This document shows positions 1 to 8,330 of a DNA stretch of 64,000 bases, piece after piece. Every line of letters starts with the position of its first letter. Positions within the stretch are counted from its first letter, which is position 1. The translations under genes and the position numbers were made by a program. The notes below the pieces were generated by a model. It had not been told where the DNA came from. It saw only the letters and a list, made by a program, of their open reading frames with translations, and did no database searches. This DNA is from Massilia sp. IC2-278 (lineage in GTDB: Bacteria; Pseudomonadota; Gammaproteobacteria; Burkholderiales; Burkholderiaceae_D). The stretch spans positions 1 to 64,000 of the forward strand of contig NZ_JAJFES010000011.1 in assembly GCF_020708045.1 (NCBI RefSeq), read 5' to 3'.

Positions 1-127
1 AGACGGGAAGACATCAGGGAACTCTCCTTCCAAGGCATCGCAAGCTCCAAATTGTTGGCTTGCAACGATCATAAAAGGTGTTACCTATGTCTCTAGCAAT
101 GTGTTACCTATGTCCCTGTATCAAACA

Positions 128-147
128 GGCACTCTGTGCCCACGCGG
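128..147 (+). repeat. GTAG-type REP hairpin, left arm missing
   Basis: This is the right-hand part of the repeat (GGCACTCTGTGCCCACGCGG). The expected left arm, CGTAGGGTG, is replaced by unrelated sequence next to the IS-like direct repeat. It forms an inverted pair with the copy at 244-272. Confidence 0.6.
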
Positions 148-243
148 AACGGTGAACATTGTTGGCCTCGATTCGTGCGAACCCGTTGCGCCCGAAATTG
201 GCGTCGCGGCTGGGCGTTTGTGCGGCCAACATGACGCAGGCTT

Positions 244-272
244 CCGCGTGGGCACGGGGTGCCCACCCTACG
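244..272 (-). repeat. GTAG-type REP hairpin
   Basis: Read on the minus strand it is CGTAGGGTGGGCAC, a short loop, then GTGCCCACGCGG. The perfect GTGGGCAC/GTGCCCAC arms and flanking GTAG and GCGG match the other copies in this window. Confidence 0.75.
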
Positions 273-373
273 TCCCTCCGATAACCGGTGCGGAAACGCG
301 GCCCGCGTCTTTGAAAGAAACGCTCAGATATGCGACACTGCGCCTTTGCAGACCGCTCCAGGCAACCCATCCG

Positions 374-682
374 ATGAAATTCGTCTCCACCATCGCAGGA
401 TTCATCCTGTTCGTCCTGTTCTTCGGCTTCGCGCTGAAGAATACGCAGGCAGTCGACCTTCACTTTTTCCTCGGTTACGAACTGCGCGGCCCGCTGGTGC
501 TGATGCTGCTCGCCTTTTTCGTGGCCGGCGCCGCCCTCGGCATCCTGGCCGTCACGCCCACCGTGTTCCGTCACCGCCGCGAAACCTCGCAGCACAAGAA
601 CACTATCCAGGCCCTGCAAAGCGCCGCCGGCACCGGCGCCGCCCAGCCGGCCTCGGACGCGGTCGCGCCGACGCCGCGCTGA
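374..682 (+). CDS. lapA: LapA-family inner-membrane protein (DUF1049)
   Basis: The predicted product has 102 residues and two hydrophobic segments (about 5-22 and 44-65), then a short polar cytoplasmic tail rich in Ala and Pro. That is the size and topology of LapA/YciS, which works with LapB in controlling LPS synthesis by regulating LpxC turnover. The ATG at 374 is chosen because the first membrane segment starts there; the frame is open further upstream only through repeat DNA. The gene lies 68 bp before lapB and heads lapA-lapB-rfaE1. In related genomes rpsA and ihfB usually come just before, outside this window. Assignment rests on topology and neighbours, since the family has few diagnostic residues. 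Confidence 0.88.
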   Translation: MKFVSTIAGFILFVLFFGFALKNTQAVDLHFFLGYELRGPLVLMLLAFFVAGAALGILAVTPTVFRHRRETSQHKNTIQALQSAAGTGAAQPASDAVAPTPR

Positions 683-750
683 CCCTCTCCGCGCAGCCCG
701 CTACACTGCGCTACACTGCGCACTCGGTAACACAACATAAAAAGAAACTC

Positions 751-1926
751 ATGGAAGCTGAAATCTGGTGGCTGCTGGCCATTCCCTTCTTCTTTGGCCT
801 GGGCTGGATCGCCGCCCGCGTCGACATCCGGCAACTCGTCTCCGAATCGCGTACCCTGCCGCGCGCCTACTTCAAGGGCCTGAACCACCTGCTGAACGAC
901 CAGCCCGACAAGGCCATCGACGCCTTTATCGAGATCGTCACGCTCGACCCGGAAACGGCCGACATGCACTTTGCGCTCGGTAATTTGTTCCGCCGCCGCG
1001 GCGAGATCGAGCGCGCCATCCGCGTCCACCAGAATTTGCTGGCGCGCCCGGACCTGCCGCTCGAACAGCGCACCCACGCCCAGTACGAACTCGGCATGGA
1101 CTACCTGAAGGCCGGCCTGCTCGACCGCGCCGAGGAAACCTTCAACGGCCTGGTCGAAGGCAGCTACAGCGTCCAGGCACGCAAAGCCTTGCTCGAGATT
1201 TACCAGCGCGAAAAGGAATGGAGCCGCGCCATCGACGCCGCCAGCGGCCTGCAATCCTCGGGCGCCGGCGCGCGCCAGAAGGAAATCGCCCAGTTCTATT
1301 GCGAGCTGGCCCAGGACGCCCTGGTGCGCAGCGATCTGCCGGATGCGCTCTCGCTGCTGGACAAGGCCCTGCACGCCGACCGCAACAGCGTACGCGCCAC
1401 CATGCTGCTGGGTGATGCGCTCCTGGCCCAGGGCGAGGTGGAAAGCGCGCTCACGGTCTGGAAGCGTGTCGAGCAGCAAAGCGTGCCGCACGTGGCCCTG
1501 GTCGCCGGCCGCCTGATGGACGGCTACCGCCGCGTCGGCCGTCCGCAGGAGGGCGTGAACCTGCTGCGCTCCTACCTGGCCGAAGCCTCGTCGATCGACC
1601 TGATCGACGTCATCTTCAAGGCCGTGATCGAGCTCGACGGCGTGGAGGCGGCCAAGGCCCTGGTGGTCGACGAGTTGCGCCGCAATCCGACCCTGCTCGG
1701 CCTGGACAAGCTGTTGGAGGCGCGCCTCATGGATGCGCCGGCCCATATCTGGGAAGAGCTGTCGATGGTGAAGAACCTGATCCACGGCTACACGGCGAAG
1801 CTGGCGCGCTACCAGTGCAGCCATTGCGGCTTCAAGGCGCGCCAGTACTACTGGCAATGCCCGGGCTGCAGCAACTGGGAAACCTATCCGCCACGCCGCA
1901 CCGAAGAACTGAACGTGATGAACTGA
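751..1926 (+). CDS. lapB: LPS assembly protein LapB (YciM)
   Basis: The product has 391 residues: an N-terminal membrane anchor (about 4-21), a long run of TPR-type helical repeats, and a C-terminal rubredoxin-like metal site with CSHC at 356-359 and CPGC at 370-373. This is the architecture of LapB/YciM, an anchored cytoplasmic adaptor that directs FtsH proteolysis of LpxC and so limits lipid A synthesis. The ATG at 751 is preferred over much earlier in-frame starts because the anchor begins immediately there and the upstream frame overlaps lapA. It is followed 2 bp later by rfaE1, so both are probably one transcript. The length matches the family (about 390). Confidence 0.95.
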   Translation: MEAEIWWLLAIPFFFGLGWIAARVDIRQLVSESRTLPRAYFKGLNHLLNDQPDKAIDAFIEIVTLDPETADMHFALGNLFRRRGEIERAIRVHQNLLARPDLPLEQRTHAQYELGMDYLKAGLLDRAEETFNGLVEGSYSVQARKALLEIYQREKEWSRAIDAASGLQSSGAGARQKEIAQFYCELAQDALVRSDLPDALSLLDKALHADRNSVRATMLLGDALLAQGEVESALTVWKRVEQQSVPHVALVAGRLMDGYRRVGRPQEGVNLLRSYLAEASSIDLIDVIFKAVIELDGVEAAKALVVDELRRNPTLLGLDKLLEARLMDAPAHIWEELSMVKNLIHGYTAKLARYQCSHCGFKARQYYWQCPGCSNWETYPPRRTEELNVMN

Positions 1927-1928
1927 CC

Positions 1929-2906
1929 ATGGACATCGTCATTCCATCCCGCCTGCTGGCGGCAGAAGATTACCTCGGCCCGGCGCCAGAGAAGCTCGAC
2001 ACGGTACGCATGCTGGTGGTCGGCGACGTCATGCTCGACCGTTACTGGTTCGGCGAGGTCTCGCGCATTTCGCCGGAAGCACCAGTGCCGGTGGTGCGCA
2101 TCGAACGGCGCGAAGAGCGTCTTGGCGGCGCCGCCAACGTGGCGCGCAACGCCGCCGCGCTGGGCGCGCACAGCGGTCTGCTGGGCGTGGTCGGCAAGGA
2201 CGAAGCGGGCACCCAGGTGGAAACCCTGCTGCGCGACTCCAGCATCCATAGCTACCTGCAGCGCGACGAGGCGATCTCCACCATCATCAAGCTGCGCGTG
2301 ATCGGGCGCCAGCAGCAGATGGTGCGCATCGACTTCGAGGACGCGCCGACCGAGACCGCGTTGCGCGACAAGTTCACCCAGTTCAAGGCGCTGCTGCCGA
2401 GCTACGACGTCCTGATCTTCTCGGACTACAACAAAGGCAGCCTGGTGAACGTGGCCGAGATGATCCGCGCCGCGCGCGAAGCCGGCAAGTTCGTGATGGT
2501 CGACCCGAAGGGCGATGATTTCTCGCCGTATGCGGGCGCCAGCATCCTGACGCCGAACAAGTCGGAACTGAAGCGGATTGTCGGCAACTGGAAGACCGAG
2601 GAACAGCTGACGCAAAAGGCGCAGGCGCTGCGCGAAGAACTGGGCCTGGAAGCCTTATTGCTGACGCGCTCGGAAGAGGGCATGAGTTTGTACACGGCGC
2701 AGGAAGTGCTGCACGTGCACGCCGATGCGCGCGAAGTGTTCGACGTGTCGGGCGCCGGGGATACCGTGATCGCGACCATGGCGGCGATGCTGGGCGCGGG
2801 CGCGCAGATGGATGTGGCGCTGGCGACCGCCAACCGGGCGGGCGGGATCGTGGTTGGCAAGCTTGGCACCGCGACGGTCACGCGCGAGGAATTGTTTGGC
2901 GCTTGA
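1929..2906 (+). CDS. rfaE1: D-glycero-beta-D-manno-heptose-7-phosphate kinase
   Basis: This 325-residue PfkB-family kinase makes heptose 1,7-bisphosphate for LPS inner-core heptose. It carries the N-terminal PfkB glycine signature GGAANVARN and the C-terminal signature DVSGAGDT with the catalytic Asp at about 278. The length equals domain I of bifunctional HldE, so the nucleotidyltransferase (rfaE2/hldC) must be a separate gene; it is not in this window. The ATG at 1929 lies 2 bp after the lapB stop, which supports co-transcription. Two REP hairpins follow the stop. Confidence 0.93.
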   Translation: MDIVIPSRLLAAEDYLGPAPEKLDTVRMLVVGDVMLDRYWFGEVSRISPEAPVPVVRIERREERLGGAANVARNAAALGAHSGLLGVVGKDEAGTQVETLLRDSSIHSYLQRDEAISTIIKLRVIGRQQQMVRIDFEDAPTETALRDKFTQFKALLPSYDVLIFSDYNKGSLVNVAEMIRAAREAGKFVMVDPKGDDFSPYAGASILTPNKSELKRIVGNWKTEEQLTQKAQALREELGLEALLLTRSEEGMSLYTAQEVLHVHADAREVFDVSGAGDTVIATMAAMLGAGAQMDVALATANRAGGIVVGKLGTATVTREELFGA

Positions 2907-2946
2907 GGTGTCGGTGCTAATCCCGCTCGGGTAGGCCTAGGCGCGA

Positions 2947-2974
2947 CCGCGTGGACTCGGGAGTCCACCCTACG
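2947..2974 (-). repeat. GTAG-type REP hairpin (GTGGAC variant)
   Basis: On the minus strand it reads CGTAGGGTGGACTC, loop, GAGTCCACGCGG. The arms carry compensating changes relative to the GTGGGCAC form. It is back-to-back with the copy at 2987-3013. Confidence 0.7.
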
Positions 2975-2986
2975 AGCATCACCGTT

Positions 2987-3013
2987 GTAGGGTGGACACC
3001 TATGTCCACGCGG
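2987..3013 (+). repeat. GTAG-type REP hairpin (GTGGAC variant)
   Basis: GTAGGGTGGACA, a short loop, TGTCCACGCGG. Partner of the inverted copy at 2947-2974; only about 12 bp separate them. Confidence 0.7.
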
Positions 3014-3172
3014 TACCACTCCTGCACCTCGAAACGCCCGCAACCATACCGTCGCCGCCTTCCCTCCCACCCCTCTGATCTACCTCAAACTCCACACGTC
3101 AACAGCCTCGCCGCTCAGCCGTTAAGCGCGCTGGACGGCAACCGCCGTTCCTGTCACGACTATGGAGACCAC

Positions 3173-3526
3173 ATGATCAAGCAACTGATGCTCGCATTCG
3201 CCGCGCTGGCCGCCTCGGCCAGCTTCGCCTTCGCCCAGGTCGACGTCAACAAGGCCGATGCCGCCGCCCTCGACGGCGTGAAGGGCGTGGGCCCGAGCAT
3301 GTCGAAAGCCATCCTGGACGAGCGCGCCAAGGGCGAGTTCAAGGACTGGGCCGATCTGCAGAAACGGGTGAAGGGCATGGGCGACAAGAAGGCAGCCAAG
3401 CTGTCCGAAGCCGGCCTGCAGGTGAACGGCAAGGCGAAAGAAGGCGCGGCCATGGCGGCGAAGACCGACAAGCCGGCCAAGGGTGCCAAGGAAGCCAAGC
3501 CGGCCGACGCCAAGGCCAGCATGTAA
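3173..3526 (+). CDS. Small exported helix-hairpin-helix protein, ComEA-like
   Basis: The product has 117 residues with a signal peptide (about 1-22, ending AFA). It has two helix-hairpin-helix motifs around residues 31-75 (GVKGVGPSMSKAI and RVKGMGDKKAAKL) and a Lys/Ala-rich tail. The opening of the mature part, VDVNKADAAAL, is typical of ComEA proteins that bind incoming DNA in the periplasm. The ATG at 3173 follows a GGAG box at 3164-3167 and begins the signal peptide. It stands alone, so a role in DNA uptake is inferred from the fold; other periplasmic DNA binding is possible. The basic tail is longer than in minimal ComEA proteins. Confidence 0.8.
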   Translation: MIKQLMLAFAALAASASFAFAQVDVNKADAAALDGVKGVGPSMSKAILDERAKGEFKDWADLQKRVKGMGDKKAAKLSEAGLQVNGKAKEGAAMAAKTDKPAKGAKEAKPADAKASM

Positions 3527-3685
3527 TGGAAGAGGGTGAGCCGGCGTGGCTGCAGGCAGCTACGCTGGCTTGCCTTCCTTCTTCACTCGACCAGACAGCT
3601 TTTTCGCCTGTAAAGACTGCAAGACCGGGCGTGTGCGTGAGAAGATACGTTGCTTGATTGAAGCGCAACGATAAGAAGGAAACGC

Positions 3686-5056
3686 ATGCCTCACGTCCGC
3701 CGCATTACTCTCCTCGTCGCCGGCCTGTTCGCCGCCGGCGCCGCCGTCGCCGCACCGGCCACCTCGGGCCCCGACACCACCCGTCACCAGGCGCAGATCG
3801 ACAAGATCGTCGCCGAGATCTCGCCGAAGCGCATCGAGAATTACATCAATAAATTGGTCAGCTTCGAGACCCGCCACACGATGTCCGATACCGTGTCCGA
3901 GACGCGCGGCATCGGCGCCGCCCGGCGCTGGATCAAGAGCGAGCTCGAGCGCTGCGGCGCCGGCAAGCTGCAGGTGAGCTTCGACAGCCATGTCGCGCCG
4001 GTGTCGGCCCGCATCTCGCGTCCGACCGAGATCGTCAACGTGGTCGCCACGCTGCCGGGCACGCAGGACGCCTCGAAGGAGCGCCTGTACGTGGTCAGCG
4101 GCCACTACGACTCGCGCAACACCGACGTGATGGATGCCGAAGGCAAGGCGCCGGGCGCCAACGACGACGCCTCGGGCACCGCCGCGGTCATGGAAATGGC
4201 CTGCGTGATGGCCAAGTACAAGTTCGACGCGACGTTGGTCTTCATGGCCGTGGCCGCGGAAGAGCAGGGCCTGCTGGGCGCCGGCCACTGGGCCAAGCAG
4301 GCGCGCGCCAACAACCTGAACGTGGCCGGCATGTTTACCAACGACATCATCGGCAGCTCGCGCGCCGACGATGGCCGTGTCGACAACAAGCAGGTGCGCC
4401 TGTTCGCCCAGAGCATCCCGGCAACCAAGGAGATGAGCGACGCCGTGCGCCAGCTGGTCGCCACCGGCGGCGAGAACGATTCGATCTCGCGCCAGCTCGC
4501 GCGCCACGTGAAGGAGCAGGGCGAGCGCTACGTGAAGGGCTTCAAGGTCAGCGTGATCCAGCGCCACGACCGCTACCTGCGTGGCGGCGACCACATGCCT
4601 TTCCTGGAGCAAGGCTACGCCGCGCTGCGCTTCACCGAACCGAACGAGGACTTCTCGCACCAGCACCAGAACCTGCGCACCGAAGGCGGCAAGGTGTATG
4701 GCGACCTGATCGAGTTCGTCGACTTCGACTACACGGCCAAGGTGGCGAAGGTGAATGCCGCGGCCCTGGCCTCGCTGGCCCTGGCCCCGAGCGCGCCAAG
4801 AGACGTCAAGGTGCGCACCGACAAGCTGGTGAACGATTCGACCCTGGTCTGGGCGGCGAATCCGGAACCGGATGTCGCGGGTTACCGTATCGTGTGGCGC
4901 GATACGACCGCGGCGCAGTGGGAAGGTTCGCAGTACGTGGGTAACGTGACCGAAGCCACGGTCAAGCTGTCGAAGGACAATGTGTTCTTCGGCGTGCAGG
5001 CGATCGATAAGGACGGCAACGTCAGCCCGGCGACCTACCCGGCACCGCTGCGCTGA
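3686..5056 (+). CDS. Secreted M28-family zinc metallopeptidase with C-terminal FnIII-like domain
   Basis: The product has 456 residues and a signal peptide (about 1-23). The M28 co-catalytic zinc site is visible in order: GHYD (His140), AND-D (Asp160), AEEQG (Glu192-Glu193), TNDI (Asp220) and SHQH (His325). Residues about 370-456 form an Ig/fibronectin III-like module. Such enzymes are exported aminopeptidases or related exopeptidases that supply amino acids or trim peptides outside the cytoplasm. An AAGAAGGA box precedes the ATG at 3686. Specificity cannot be read from sequence. A GC-rich hairpin follows the stop. Confidence 0.88.
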   Translation: MPHVRRITLLVAGLFAAGAAVAAPATSGPDTTRHQAQIDKIVAEISPKRIENYINKLVSFETRHTMSDTVSETRGIGAARRWIKSELERCGAGKLQVSFDSHVAPVSARISRPTEIVNVVATLPGTQDASKERLYVVSGHYDSRNTDVMDAEGKAPGANDDASGTAAVMEMACVMAKYKFDATLVFMAVAAEEQGLLGAGHWAKQARANNLNVAGMFTNDIIGSSRADDGRVDNKQVRLFAQSIPATKEMSDAVRQLVATGGENDSISRQLARHVKEQGERYVKGFKVSVIQRHDRYLRGGDHMPFLEQGYAALRFTEPNEDFSHQHQNLRTEGGKVYGDLIEFVDFDYTAKVAKVNAAALASLALAPSAPRDVKVRTDKLVNDSTLVWAANPEPDVAGYRIVWRDTTAAQWEGSQYVGNVTEATVKLSKDNVFFGVQAIDKDGNVSPATYPAPLR

Positions 5057-5060
5057 TCGT

Positions 5061-5086
5061 GCACGGCGCTTGCGCCGTGTGATTTT
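5061..5086 (+). terminator. Possible intrinsic terminator after the M28 peptidase gene
   Basis: A perfect 8-bp GC stem, CACGGCGC/GCGCCGTG, with a very short loop is followed by GATTTT. The U tract is short, so termination is plausible rather than certain. Confidence 0.45.
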
Positions 5087-5129
5087 CGTAGGGTGGGCCG
5101 GGCCGCGCCAGGCTCTCGAGCCCACGCGG
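5087..5129 (+). repeat. GTAG-type REP hairpin, long-loop variant
   Basis: It starts CGTAGGGTGGGC and ends GCCCACGCGG like the other copies, but the centre is expanded with GGCCGCGCC-type sequence. It pairs with the inverted copy at 5215-5242. Confidence 0.6.
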
Positions 5130-5214
5130 TATGGTACCGATGCGTTCCGCAACATCAAACATAACGCGAACGTCGGCGGTCCTCGGTCAGTGTGTCACCA
5201 TGCAGACGATGAGA

Positions 5215-5242
5215 CCGCGTGGGCACAGGTGCCCACCCTACG
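5215..5242 (-). repeat. GTAG-type REP hairpin
   Basis: Canonical arms GTGGGCAC/GTGCCCAC with flanking GCGG and GTAG, in inverted orientation. It lies about 75 bp upstream of cysM. Confidence 0.75.
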
Positions 5243-5316
5243 AAACCATCGCCTCTCGAACGCTCCCATGCTTCCCGGTTTAAAATGGTGTTTTAAGGAA
5301 CCGCAAGAGAGCGAAC

Positions 5317-6219
5317 ATGGCCTACAAGACCATCGAAGATACGATCGGTAACACCCCGCTGGTGCAGCTCGTGCGCCTGCCGGGCGCTGAGATTGCCGCC
5401 CGCAACAACATCATCCTCGGCAAACTGGAAGGCAACAACCCGGCGGGTTCCGTGAAGGACCGCGCTGCCATGTCGATGCTCAGGCACGCCGAGGCGCGCG
5501 GCCAGATCAAGCCGGGCGACACCATCATCGAGGCCACTTCGGGCAACACCGGCATCGCGCTGGCGATGGCCGCCTCGATCCGCGGCTACAAGATGGTCCT
5601 GCTCATGCCCGACAATCTGTCGATCGAGCGCCGCCAGAGTATGGCGGCCTACGGCGCCGAAATCATCCTGACCCCGAAGACCGGCGGCATGGAATACGCG
5701 CGCGACATGGCCGAGCAGATGCAAAAGGACGGCAAGGGCATCATCCTCGACCAGTTCGCCAACCAGGACAATCCGCTGGCCCACTATGAAACCACGGGTC
5801 CGGAAATCTGGCGCGACACCGAAGGCCGCATCACCCATTTCGTCAGCGCCATGGGCACCACCGGCACCATCATGGGCGTGTCGCGCTACCTGAAGGAACA
5901 AAACGAGAACGTGCGCATCGTCGGCGCCCAGCCGGAAGAAGGCTCGTCGATCCCCGGCATCCGCAAGTGGCCGCAAGCCTACCTGCCGAAGATCTTCGAC
6001 AAGAGCCGCGTCGACCAGGTGGAAAACGTGAGCCAGGCCGCAGCCGAGCAGATGGCGCGCCGGCTGGCGGCGGAAGAGGGCATCTTCTGCGGCATCTCGG
6101 CCGCCGGCGCCTGCGAAGTGGCGCTGCGCATCGCGCAGACCGTCGAGAACGCGACCATCGTGTTCATCGTCTGCGACCGCGGCGACCGCTATCTGTCGAC
6201 CGGCGTGTTCCCTGCCTGA
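5317..6219 (+). CDS. cysM: Cysteine synthase B (O-acetylserine sulfhydrylase)
   Basis: The product has 300 residues in the fold-type II PLP family. The PLP-binding Lys47 lies in NPAGSVKDRA, the substrate loop TSGNTG is at 74-79, and the phosphate-binding glycines are in MGTTGT. Length and the short C-terminus fit CysM better than CysK (about 320). It makes cysteine from O-acetylserine and sulfide or thiosulfate in the cytoplasm. The ATG at 5317 is preceded by an AAGAGAG-like box. It appears monocistronic, with a REP pair upstream and a strong intrinsic terminator at 6262-6290. Confidence 0.93.
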   Translation: MAYKTIEDTIGNTPLVQLVRLPGAEIAARNNIILGKLEGNNPAGSVKDRAAMSMLRHAEARGQIKPGDTIIEATSGNTGIALAMAASIRGYKMVLLMPDNLSIERRQSMAAYGAEIILTPKTGGMEYARDMAEQMQKDGKGIILDQFANQDNPLAHYETTGPEIWRDTEGRITHFVSAMGTTGTIMGVSRYLKEQNENVRIVGAQPEEGSSIPGIRKWPQAYLPKIFDKSRVDQVENVSQAAAEQMARRLAAEEGIFCGISAAGACEVALRIAQTVENATIVFIVCDRGDRYLSTGVFPA

Positions 6220-6261
6220 GCAGGGCGGCCAGCCTGCCGTGGCAGGCGGTGTACAAACGAC

Positions 6262-6290
6262 AAAGGAGCCACAAGGCTCCTTTTGTTTTT
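6262..6290 (+). terminator. Intrinsic terminator of cysM
   Basis: The stem AAAGGAGCC pairs with GGCTCCTTT across a 3-base loop and runs into TTTTGTTTTT. This is a canonical Rho-independent terminator and its A/U-rich base could also work towards the converging gene. Confidence 0.9.
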
Positions 6291-6336
6291 CTCGCAAGAT
6301 TAACGCAAGATCGGGCGCTCAGCCCGAAACAGCCGA

Positions 6337-6684
6337 TTACGACTGGTCGCTGCCGCTCGACGGCGCTGCGCCTTCTTTCGGCTTGAACTGCTTGTCGCTG
6401 ATGCGGAATTTGTTGCGGCGGTCGCCCATCAGGTAACGCAGGTCGCGGATCGACAGGTCGCTGACTTCGTGCATGCGGATCAGCAGCGAAGCGCCGACCG
6501 GCAGGCGGTGGTGGCGGATTTTCGAGATCACCGGCGGCGCCACTTCCAGGGCGCGCGACAGGGCGGCGTCGTTCTTCAGGCGCAGGTTCTCGATCAGGGT
6601 GTCCAGCAGGCGGTTCGGGTTGTATTGCAGCAGTTCGTCCGATTCCGCATCGCTGTTCATATCAATGCCGACTTGGTTTGTCAT
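6337..6684 (-). CDS. Small helix-turn-helix protein of unknown role
   Basis: The product has 115 residues. Its centre (about 28-75) reads like a Cro/CI-type helix-turn-helix: an alternating helical stretch, then ALSRALEVAPPVISKIRHHR, with two Arg/His-rich turns. The ends are acidic and polar, without a signal peptide or membrane segment. It is probably a DNA-binding regulator, but I do not recognise a named family. It is preceded by about 440 bp of unusually AT-rich non-coding DNA and faces the cysM terminator. The ATG at 6684 has a weak AGGA-type box; an in-frame Met at residue 9 is an alternative start. Confidence 0.65.
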   Translation of the reverse strand: MTNQVGIDMNSDAESDELLQYNPNRLLDTLIENLRLKNDAALSRALEVAPPVISKIRHHRLPVGASLLIRMHEVSDLSIRDLRYLMGDRRNKFRISDKQFKPKEGAAPSSGSDQS

Positions 6685-7124
6685 GATTTGAATAATTCCT
6701 ATATGGGTTTACGGAAAGTCGCTAGCGGCGGTTCGATTCCGGAAGGTCTTTCGAAAAAATCTACTCAATTGTACAACTATTTTTGAGTCTAGTACTTATG
6801 AGCAATAGAATTCGGTAGTAAAGTCTCTGTTTGTTGTCTAGTCGCAACAATAGCCGCAATGCAATTCTCTCACAAACTCACGGAAAAAATAATTGTTTTT
6901 TCGTTAAACTTGAGTGTAAAGGAAACAGGTTTTACCTGCCGCACGTTTCAAATTGATATGCTCGATTGACAAGACTTTGGGGGGTATGCAGCTCCATGGA
7001 AAGTTTCCATAGAGTATAGAAAAGAAAACACGAGGGGTACACCGGGGGAGTACCCGGTGTCAAAAAGAGTTTATTAGAACAAACTTAAGCGAAAGGCGTT
7101 ACAGGCTGTTACAACTTTCGCGCT
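6685..7124. other. AT-rich intergenic region with several hairpins
   Basis: Base composition falls sharply compared with flanking genes. The region must hold the promoter of the leftward HTH gene and the 3' end of the leftward mltB operon. Visible structures are a near-perfect palindrome, ATGGAAAGTTTCCAT (6996-7010), a small CAGGT/ACCTG hairpin near 6925, a GCGAAAG/CTTTCGC stem just after mltB (about 7089-7120), and the terminator-like hairpin at 7039-7060. No coding frame is convincing. Confidence 0.6.
7037..7062 (-). terminator. Hairpin downstream of the mltB operon
   Basis: The arms ACACCGGG (7039-7046) and CCCGGTGT (7053-7060) form a perfect 8-bp stem with a 6-base loop. On the minus strand the stem is preceded by a T-rich stretch and followed by ACCCCTCGTGTTTTC, so the U tract is imperfect. 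It probably ends the leftward mltB transcript about 65 bp after its stop. Confidence 0.5.
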
Positions 7125-8330
7125 TTATAAGAGTGCATCCGAACGCGCTTCGCGCACCGCCCGGCCCAAATCGAGCACCGACATCGCATAAAAGTAACTG
7201 CGGTTGTAGCGGGTGATGGCAAAGAAGTTCTCGCTGGCCGCCCAGTATTCGGTCGCCTCGGCGCCGTTCTGCAAGTCGACCAGGCCGTACAGGCGCTCGC
7301 CCGGCAGCGGCACGTCGGGCGTGATGCCGGCGCCCAGCAATTCCTCGGCGCGCAGGGTGGCGCTCAGGCCACGCTCCAGCAAGGGTTCCCAAGCGCGGCT
7401 CGGCGCCACCGATACCTGGAGCACGGTCGGGGCCTTGTCGAGCGGGTTCCAGCCGTGCTGGATCAGGAAGTTGGCCACGCTGCCGATGGCGTCGGCGGTC
7501 GAGCCGCGCAGATCGATATGGCCGTCGCCATCGAAGTCGACGCCATATTTGAGGATATTCCCTGGCATGAACTGGGGCAGGCCGACGGCGCCGGCAAACG
7601 AACCCAGCAGCGAGAACGGGTCGATCTTTTCGTGGCGCGCCAGCAGCAGGGCCTGTTCCAGCTCGCTGCGGAAGAAAGCGGCGCGCGCCGCCCGGTTCGG
7701 TGCTTCCGGATAGGCAAAGGCAAGGGTGGTCAGGGTGTCGATCACGCGGAAGCGTCCGGTATCGCGGCCGTACACGGTTTCCACGCCGATGATGCCGACC
7801 AGGATCTCCGCCGGCACGCCATAGGTCGCCTCGGCACGGGCCAGCGCTTCGGCGTTCTCGTTCCAGAAGCGCACCCCCGCGTTGATGCGGATCGGTTCGA
7901 TGAAGCGCTCGCTGTAGGCCTGCCAGTTCTTCGGTTTGCCCGGCGGCGCCGGTTTCACCAGTTGCACCGCCGACTCGACGAAGCGCACCTGGCGCAGCAG
8001 CGCATCCATCTCGCCGCGCTCGAAACCGTGCTTGGCCACCATCTCGTCGCCGAAGTCGCGCACTGCCTGCCACTCGGCGAAATTCACCTGCTCGCCGTCG
8101 TAGTCGATGGTTTTGGCTGCGGCCGCGGCCGCCACGGCCGGCGCTTTCCTGGCGGGTTTGGCTTTCGGCTTGGCGACCTTGGCCTTCGCCGGCTTGCTCG
8201 CCTTGGCCGTTTTGGTGGCCTTGGCCGCCTTGGCATGATGGGGCTCGGCGGCGCCAGCCTGGTGGAGCGGTGCTGCCGAGAGGACGAACGCTGCGAACAG
8301 GGATGCAAATGCGGGTACGAACTGTTTCAT
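7125..8330 (-). CDS. mltB: Lytic murein transglycosylase B (SLT_2 / GH103)
   Basis: The product has 401 residues: a signal peptide (about 1-28), an unusual Lys/Ala/Pro-rich linker (about 31-72) and a GH103 lytic transglycosylase domain. The catalytic Glu184 lies in GVETVYGRDTG, and AGAVGLPQFMPGN is a second family signature. It cleaves peptidoglycan to 1,6-anhydro muropeptides in the periplasm. No lipobox is visible, so it is likely soluble or held by the basic linker, unlike E. coli MltB. Its ATG overlaps the stop of the upstream transglutaminase gene by 4 bases (ATGA), implying translational coupling within the MoxR/DUF58 operon. Confidence 0.92.
   Translation of the reverse strand: MKQFVPAFASLFAAFVLSAAPLHQAGAAEPHHAKAAKATKTAKASKPAKAKVAKPKAKPARKAPAVAAAAAAKTIDYDGEQVNFAEWQAVRDFGDEMVAKHGFERGEMDALLRQVRFVESAVQLVKPAPPGKPKNWQAYSERFIEPIRINAGVRFWNENAEALARAEATYGVPAEILVGIIGVETVYGRDTGRFRVIDTLTTLAFAYPEAPNRAARAAFFRSELEQALLLARHEKIDPFSLLGSFAGAVGLPQFMPGNILKYGVDFDGDGHIDLRGSTADAIGSVANFLIQHGWNPLDKAPTVLQVSVAPSRAWEPLLERGLSATLRAEELLGAGITPDVPLPGERLYGLVDLQNGAEATEYWAASENFFAITRYNRSYFYAMSVLDLGRAVREARSDALL

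Larger units (their letters stand above)
1..373. other. Intergenic block upstream of lapA with repeat remnants
   Basis: No convincing gene lies here. The 13-mer TGTTACCTATGTC occurs twice as a direct repeat (79-91 and 102-114), which looks like the end of an insertion sequence. It is followed by a REP hairpin lacking its left arm (128-147) and an intact inverted REP copy (244-272). An open frame continues into lapA, but its upstream part is repeat-derived and has no coding character. Confidence 0.5.
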
